From Nanobdellota archaeon (GTDB lineage Archaea; Nanobdellota; Nanobdellia; Parvarchaeales; Parvarchaeaceae): a stretch of 35,792 nt of DNA. Position numbers and translations under genes: made by a program. Location of the stretch: contig JAJZNK010000007.1 of the NCBI GenBank assembly GCA_021811735.1, forward strand, positions 1-35,792, in the 5' to 3' direction. This document shows, in pieces, positions 32,638 to 35,792 of this stretch; position 1 is the first letter of the stretch, and every line of letters starts with the position of its first letter. The notes beneath the pieces were generated by a model, which did not search any database, had not been told where the DNA came from, and was given only the letters and a program-made list of their open reading frames with translations.

Positions 32638-32943
32638 CTATCCAAACAGACTGCTAAGACCCGCTGCTGCTTCTTCTGCACTCTTTCCCTCTTCTTTATG
32701 GGATTCTTCTTTTTTGTTTTCTTTACTTTCATGTGCAGCCGGCGCTTGAGCCTGAGCAATTTGTGCATTCTGCGCGTCCTCTATTATTTTGTTTATATCA
32801 ACACCTTTTAGGGCAGAAACAACTACTTTTATTTGAGCATCATCTGGTTGTGCACCAGTTGCAGATATAACACTCTTTAGAGTGTCCTCTGTTACTTCTT
32901 TACCTAAACTGTTTAGCAACATTGCAGCGTATACGTACTCCAT
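32638..32943 (-). CDS. rpl12: Ribosomal protein P1 (archaeal L12)
   Basis: 101-residue acidic stalk protein. N-terminal dimerisation domain MEYVYAAMLLNSLGKEVTED, an Ala/Gln-rich hinge (AQNAQIAQAQAPAAH), a charged Lys/Glu stretch and the terminal GLSSLFG that contacts translation factors. It follows uL10 by 3 nt, the usual archaeal order. Confidence 0.96.
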   Translation of the reverse strand: MEYVYAAMLLNSLGKEVTEDTLKSVISATGAQPDDAQIKVVVSALKGVDINKIIEDAQNAQIAQAQAPAAHESKENKKEESHKEEGKSAEEAAAGLSSLFG

Positions 32944-32946
32944 ACT

Positions 32947-33792
32947 TTATTTTCCTCCAACTATTTTATTTAATGCATCGGCGTTATAAACTGCCTTTGC
33001 TAATATGTCCCTTGCATTTGAACTTGAGACTATATTTCTATTTACAGATAGAAATCTTACTCCTATATAAATCTTTTTAATCAGCTCTTTTATGGAATAT
33101 TTGTTTATAATACCACCTTTTAGCGATATTTGGAGTGCTGCAGTAAAAGCTTTACCGACGCCTTCGATATAGGTTTCTTTCTTTGTGTATAATAATTGCT
33201 TACCGAACATGTTTTTTCCATCGTATGCATAGGCTACGGACAGTACTAACTCTTTCGGTCTTATATCCATACTTGACAATATCGAGGCTATCTTTTCGCT
33301 TATTTTCTCGCCTTTTTTCGCAATAGTAGTGTCTGATATTATGCTAATCTTTCCCGCTTCATTCTTTGTTTTAACTCCTATTGATGAAAACTGCGAAAGC
33401 ATCGGTCCCGGTGGGAAAGGTGTAGGTCCTGCGGGTAAGGTAATATCATTATCTAAGGTTTCACCAGTCTTCAGTTTTGCAAAAGTACTATTTTTCATTG
33501 CTTCGCTGGCAATATCAAACGGATCTTCATTTGATAGCATAAGAACAGGCATTTTTACCCCCTCTATTTTGTCCTTTAATGGCAAATTTATTTTATTGAG
33601 CGCATTGAAAATTACTACTTTATTTGCATACACAAACTCAGCTTTTCCCCTAAAGATTCTTTTCAATCTTTCGAAACTTTCTGAAGGGTATCCAAGCATT
33701 TCTACAAGTCCTATTGTTTTATATTTTTTTATCCTTTGCTGTAACTCTGCTGACTGTTTCTCTTTCTGTAAAGACCCTCTTGATTTTTTCAT
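32947..33792 (-). CDS. rpl10: Ribosomal protein uL10 (P0)
   Basis: 281-residue base of the ribosomal stalk. It has KTIGLVEMLGYPSESFERLK near the start, the LPAGPTPFPPGPMLSQFSSIG segment typical of archaeal P0 (split here only by length), and C-terminal helices that bind L12 dimers. It ends at KIVGGK without the acidic GLSSLFG-like tail that many archaeal P0 proteins have. Start and uL1 stop overlap by ATGA (33789-33792). Confidence 0.93.
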   Translation of the reverse strand: MKKSRGSLQKEKQSAELQQRIKKYKTIGLVEMLGYPSESFERLKRIFRGKAEFVYANKVVIFNALNKINLPLKDKIEGVKMPVLMLSNEDPFDIASEAMKNSTFAKLKTGETLDNDITLPAGPTPFPPGPMLSQFSSIGVKTKNEAGKISIISDTTIAKKGEKISEKIASILSSMDIRPKELVLSVAYAYDGKNMFGKQLLYTKKETYIEGVGKAFTAALQISLKGGIINKYSIKELIKKIYIGVRFLSVNRNIVSSSNARDILAKAVYNADALNKIVGGK

Positions 33793-34433
33793 ATAGCTAT
33801 TTTCTTCCCCATCGTTGGTTTAAGATACATATGTTTAATGCCGGCATCTCCGTTTAAAATATTCGCTTTCATGAATGAGTAAACAGTCATTACATTTTCC
33901 ACTATTTTATCAGATGGATCATTTTCATTACCAACCTTTACATTTACTGCATTTGTTTTTTTGGTGTTTATTTTAATTAGATTGTTTACCTTTTGGGCCT
34001 GCGCTTTAAGATCCGATGCGGGGGTTATTATGGTGTTTGTCTTTGGGTTTGGCATTTTGTTAGCTGCGGTAAGTTGTTTACCGAATTTTGCGGCCATCTG
34101 TGCCATTATGGAGGCCTCTGCGAAAAAGTAATCATGCGTTTTTATAAGTTTTCTTATGCTTTTTTTGTCAAATGTCTGGAAATCATCCTTTAAGATAGCT
34201 TTTGAAAAAGCATCAGTTGCCTTTACAACCAAGTCTTTATCTACAAAGGCGCATGTTTTTATATCCTTAACATGATTTGGCAGTGCAAGTACGCCATCTA
34301 CAGGCACATCTGATTTTGTTTTTCTAGGTCTTAATACCATTATAAAGTCTACGGACTGTGTGAATTTTCTCTTATTTTCACTTACCTCTTTGACCACTTC
34401 CTCTAAGGCTTTCTTAATGCTTTCTTTATCCAT
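33789..34433 (-). CDS. rpl1: Ribosomal protein uL1
   Basis: 214-residue protein of the mobile L1 stalk and, in several archaea, a translational autoregulator of its own operon. Typical features: KRKFTQSVDFIMVLRPRK, SDVPVDGVLALPNHVKDI, DYFFAEASIMAQMAAKFGKQ, KMPNPKTNTII and MKPT-like KHMYLKPTMGKKI at the end. First gene of the uL1-uL10-L12 operon. The usual upstream uL11 is not present within the window. A TATA-like CTTTAAAAAC on the reverse strand lies about 30 nt upstream. Confidence 0.94.
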   Translation of the reverse strand: MDKESIKKALEEVVKEVSENKRKFTQSVDFIMVLRPRKTKSDVPVDGVLALPNHVKDIKTCAFVDKDLVVKATDAFSKAILKDDFQTFDKKSIRKLIKTHDYFFAEASIMAQMAAKFGKQLTAANKMPNPKTNTIITPASDLKAQAQKVNNLIKINTKKTNAVNVKVGNENDPSDKIVENVMTVYSFMKANILNGDAGIKHMYLKPTMGKKIAI

Positions 34434-34507
34434 ATTGATTCGAATATAAAGAAACCTAATGTTTTTAAAGCTTTTTAACTTTTCTATAGTATTGCTTTGT
34501 AGAAAAT

Positions 34508-34519
34508 TTGTTATAACAA
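34508..34519. repeat. 12-bp perfect palindrome between rpl1 and the AbiE remnants
   Basis: TTGTTATAACAA is a perfect palindrome. It lies inside a looser inverted repeat, GTAGAAAATTTG (34499-34510) and CAAATTACTAC (34527-34537). Such sites can bind dimeric regulators; here it could be an old operator of the toxin-antitoxin remnant or chance in AT-rich sequence. Confidence 0.35.
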
Positions 34520-34572
34520 TGTGAGCAAATTACTACAATATCGATTTAAGTAGTAAAATAATTGCTGATTGA

Positions 34573-34872
34573 GCTACTTATGTTAAAACTGATGGCTCAT
34601 GGATGGACATATTTTCTTTATCTCCAGAATCATTAATGTCTGAAAAAATCGCAGCTTACCAATCAAGAAGATCAGTAAAAGATATATATGATATTTTTAT
34701 ACTTGCGCATACAGTAAAATTGACCGAAACACGTCAGATTATGGATAGATTTTTATCCGAAATTAAAAAACCGGTAGATGAAAATACATTAGCACAACTA
34801 ATTTACGACGGACCAATACCAAATGTAAAGGAAATTATAGATTATATCAGAAAACGATATAAAATACGTTGA
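34573..34872 (+). pseudogene. AbiEii-like nucleotidyltransferase toxin, C-terminal remnant
   Basis: The frame is open from 34573; the first ATG is at 34603. The visible ~95 residues resemble only the C-terminal part of AbiEii/type IV toxin nucleotidyltransferases: SLSPESLMSEKIAAYQSRRS followed by VKDIYDIFIL (the S-x-E-x-L-x-x-E-K-I ... R-x-x-x-D-x-Y-D-x-x pattern). The N-terminal catalytic part with the GGT-x-L and D-x-D motifs is missing, and no frame upstream supplies it. This looks like a 5'-truncated relic next to the rpl1 promoter region. A shortened functional protein is possible but less likely. Confidence 0.6.
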
Positions 34873-34903
34873 CATTTTTCTTGACCATTTTGATGGAACT
34901 CCT

Positions 34904-35443
34904 GTGTTCTCCGCTGGTGATGCTAGAAGATTTTTGCTATATAATAAATCGGGAAAAACGTATCCTAAAAGGTTCATACAAAATATGGTTGTAAAGAAGA
35001 AAATTTTTAGAGTTTCTAAAGGGGTTTATACTACACATGATAATTCGGAAGTAGTAGGATTTGCATTTTCCCCTTTTTATTATGGTCTGACGTATGCGTT
35101 ATCATATTATAATATATGGGAGGAAAGAGCAAACTCAGTTATAATGACAACACGAGTAGTTAGAAGTGGGCAGAGAAAGTCCTTGGGCACTAATATCTCA
35201 GTATTTAGATTACCCCATTACTTATTTTTTGGGTATACTTCGGTTAGAGGAAATTTATTTTATTATCCAATTTCTGATTTGGAGAAAGTATTGATAGACA
35301 TCGTTTATTTTAATATAAATTTAAGAGAGGAAATTATCGAAAGACTGGTTTCTAAATTAAACAAACAAAAATTTTATAATTACTTAGACAAATGCCCAGA
35401 AAAGTTAAGGAGAAAAGTCATTTTATTTGTGCGTGGAAAATAA
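34904..35443 (+). CDS. AbiEi-like antitoxin/winged-helix protein, start codon uncertain
   Basis: 179 residues from GTG 34904. Residues 5-45 look like the AbiEi winged helix (SAGDARRFLLY, RFIQNMVVKKKIFRVSKGVY), followed by an archaeal AbiEi-like domain, VVGFAFSPFYYGLTYALSYY, NSVIMTTRVVRSGQRK and PISDLEKVLIDIVYF. The same frame reads on upstream as KYVDIFLDHFDGTPVF, which looks like genuine protein, but reaches a stop (TAG near 34840) with no ATG, GTG or TTG. So either the true start codon has been lost or translation begins at GTG with a trimmed N-terminus. It follows the toxin relic by 31 nt; in most AbiE systems the antitoxin comes first. Confidence 0.6.
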   Translation: MFSAGDARRFLLYNKSGKTYPKRFIQNMVVKKKIFRVSKGVYTTHDNSEVVGFAFSPFYYGLTYALSYYNIWEERANSVIMTTRVVRSGQRKSLGTNISVFRLPHYLFFGYTSVRGNLFYYPISDLEKVLIDIVYFNINLREEIIERLVSKLNKQKFYNYLDKCPEKLRRKVILFVRGK

Positions 35444-35531
35444 GTATGTGTGTAGCATATTGAAGGGTTATCAATCTGCTGTTGAAGTGTTTATTCGTGC
35501 TAAAAAAGAGTACAAAGAACAGATAATAATA

Positions 35532-35538
35532 CTTAAAT
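35532..35538 (+). promoter_or_regulatory. TATA-like box, pilin-like copy at 35563
   Basis: CTTAAAT about 28 nt before ATG 35563, the same element and spacing as before the copy at 9053. The sequence just before the ATG (TTATTTTATTC) is also shared. Confidence 0.5.
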
Positions 35539-35562
35539 TCTATGTTAGGTATTATTTTATTC

Positions 35563-35792
35563 ATGCGAGTCAATCAGCATGGTGACAATAAATCTATAAT
35601 GTTTCCTATAACCAAGTCAGGTCAATCAGCGCTAGAGTACATGATGACCTACGGCTGGGCTATCCTGATCATAGTCATCGTAGCAGTAATCCTCTACAGT
35701 ATGGGTATCTTCAGCCCATCCTCGTCCATAACAACATCCTCCTCAGGCTTCTCCCCGTTCATAGTGTCATCAGCAGTATGCAGCCAGGCAGG
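35563..35792 (+). CDS. Class III signal-peptide pilin-like protein, 3' end outside window
   Basis: Only the first 76 codons are in the window. MRVNQH opens the leader, residues 7-16 differ from the other copies, and TKSG|QSALEYMMTYGWAIL restores near identity, with the predicted cut again after residue 20. The hydrophobic helix ends YSMGIF, after which the sequence departs from the other two copies: SPSSSITTSSSGFSPFIVSS and then AVCSQA. It therefore represents another branch of the family with a different first outer module. Leaderless promoter as in the other copies. Confidence 0.85.
   Translation, partial: MRVNQHGDNKSIMFPITKSGQSALEYMMTYGWAILIIVIVAVILYSMGIFSPSSSITTSSSGFSPFIVSSAVCSQA
35611..35700 (+). 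repeat. Direct repeat, copy C (pilin leader and helix)
   Basis: The first 38 bases (35611-35648) are identical to 1178-1215 and 9101-9138, including all synonymous positions. Similarity stays high through the membrane helix and is lost near 35700, much earlier than between copies A and B. Confidence 0.8.

Noticed and set aside
35433-35585. 50-codon frame from a GTG between the AbiEi-like gene and the last pilin-like gene
   Set aside because: It overlaps the antitoxin stop and the pilin promoter and start; no recognisable family. The Lys/Glu-rich middle is mildly protein-like but not enough to call a gene.
1-35792. tRNA, rRNA or CRISPR arrays
   Set aside because: I saw no cloverleaf-like GGTTCRANNCC segments with matching acceptor stems, no rRNA cores and no regularly spaced short repeats; gaps between genes are mostly under 100 bp.

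Overview
The window reads as AT-rich archaeal chromosome. It carries archaeal/eukaryotic-type ribosomal proteins (eL42, eS27, eL43, P1/L12, uL10/P0, uL1), RNA polymerase subunit RpoP, KEOPS Pcc1, prefoldin beta, Sec61-beta and an archaeal ATP-dependent DNA ligase. Class III signal peptides of the KSGQSALEYM type, a sedolisin-family (acid) protease and tight gene packing suggest an acidophilic ARMAN-like DPANN lineage (Micrarchaeota/Parvarchaeota). That placement is an inference from gene style, not a database match.

Layout. (i) 1-2320: the 3' part of one pilin-like surface protein (DUF2341-like domain) and a complete paralogue with a LamG-like C-terminus. (ii) 2401-8692, + strand: sucC-sucD, then thioredoxin, two-subunit 2-oxoacid:ferredoxin oxidoreductase and citrate synthase. 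(iii) 8693-9052: a 360-bp gap. (iv) 9053-10270: a second complete pilin-like paralogue whose first ~170 codons nearly match the first copy. (v) 10284-14233, - strand: sdhA-sdhB-membrane anchor-small membrane protein-DUF218. (vi) 14271-16876, +: DNA ligase and an agmatinase/arginase-family enzyme. (vii) 16895-23664, -: membrane-anchored sedolisin, type IV pilus secretion ATPase and a double T2SSF membrane platform. (viii) 23751-25026, +: eL42, eS27, nitroreductase, Sec61-beta. (ix) 25131-26472, -: a membrane-tethered winged-helix protein and an Hjc-like nuclease. (x) 26537-27391, +: eL43, RpoP, Pcc1, prefoldin beta. (xi) 27448-30664, +: PfkB kinase, class I fructose-bisphosphate aldolase, ROK kinase, triosephosphate isomerase. 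(xii) 30653-34433, -: thioredoxin-like/DUF929-like membrane protein, SurE, L12, L10, L1. (xiii) 34573-35443: decayed AbiEii/AbiEi-like toxin-antitoxin remnants. (xiv) 35563 to the end: the 5' end of another pilin-like paralogue.

How it fits together. Regions ii and v encode most oxidative TCA steps between citrate synthase and fumarate; aconitase, isocitrate dehydrogenase, fumarase and malate dehydrogenase are not here. Region xi is a compact glycolytic/gluconeogenic block. Region vii could assemble the class III signal-peptide proteins of regions i, iv and xiv. First genes of operons mostly have a TATA-like box about 25-29 nt before the start codon (leaderless transcripts inferred), while several internal genes have Shine-Dalgarno motifs.

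The most interesting signal is the dispersed pilin-like family: a nearly fixed promoter, leader and N-terminal module joined to unrelated C-terminal display domains, with a visible base-composition change near the joins. This looks like a surface-protein diversification system.
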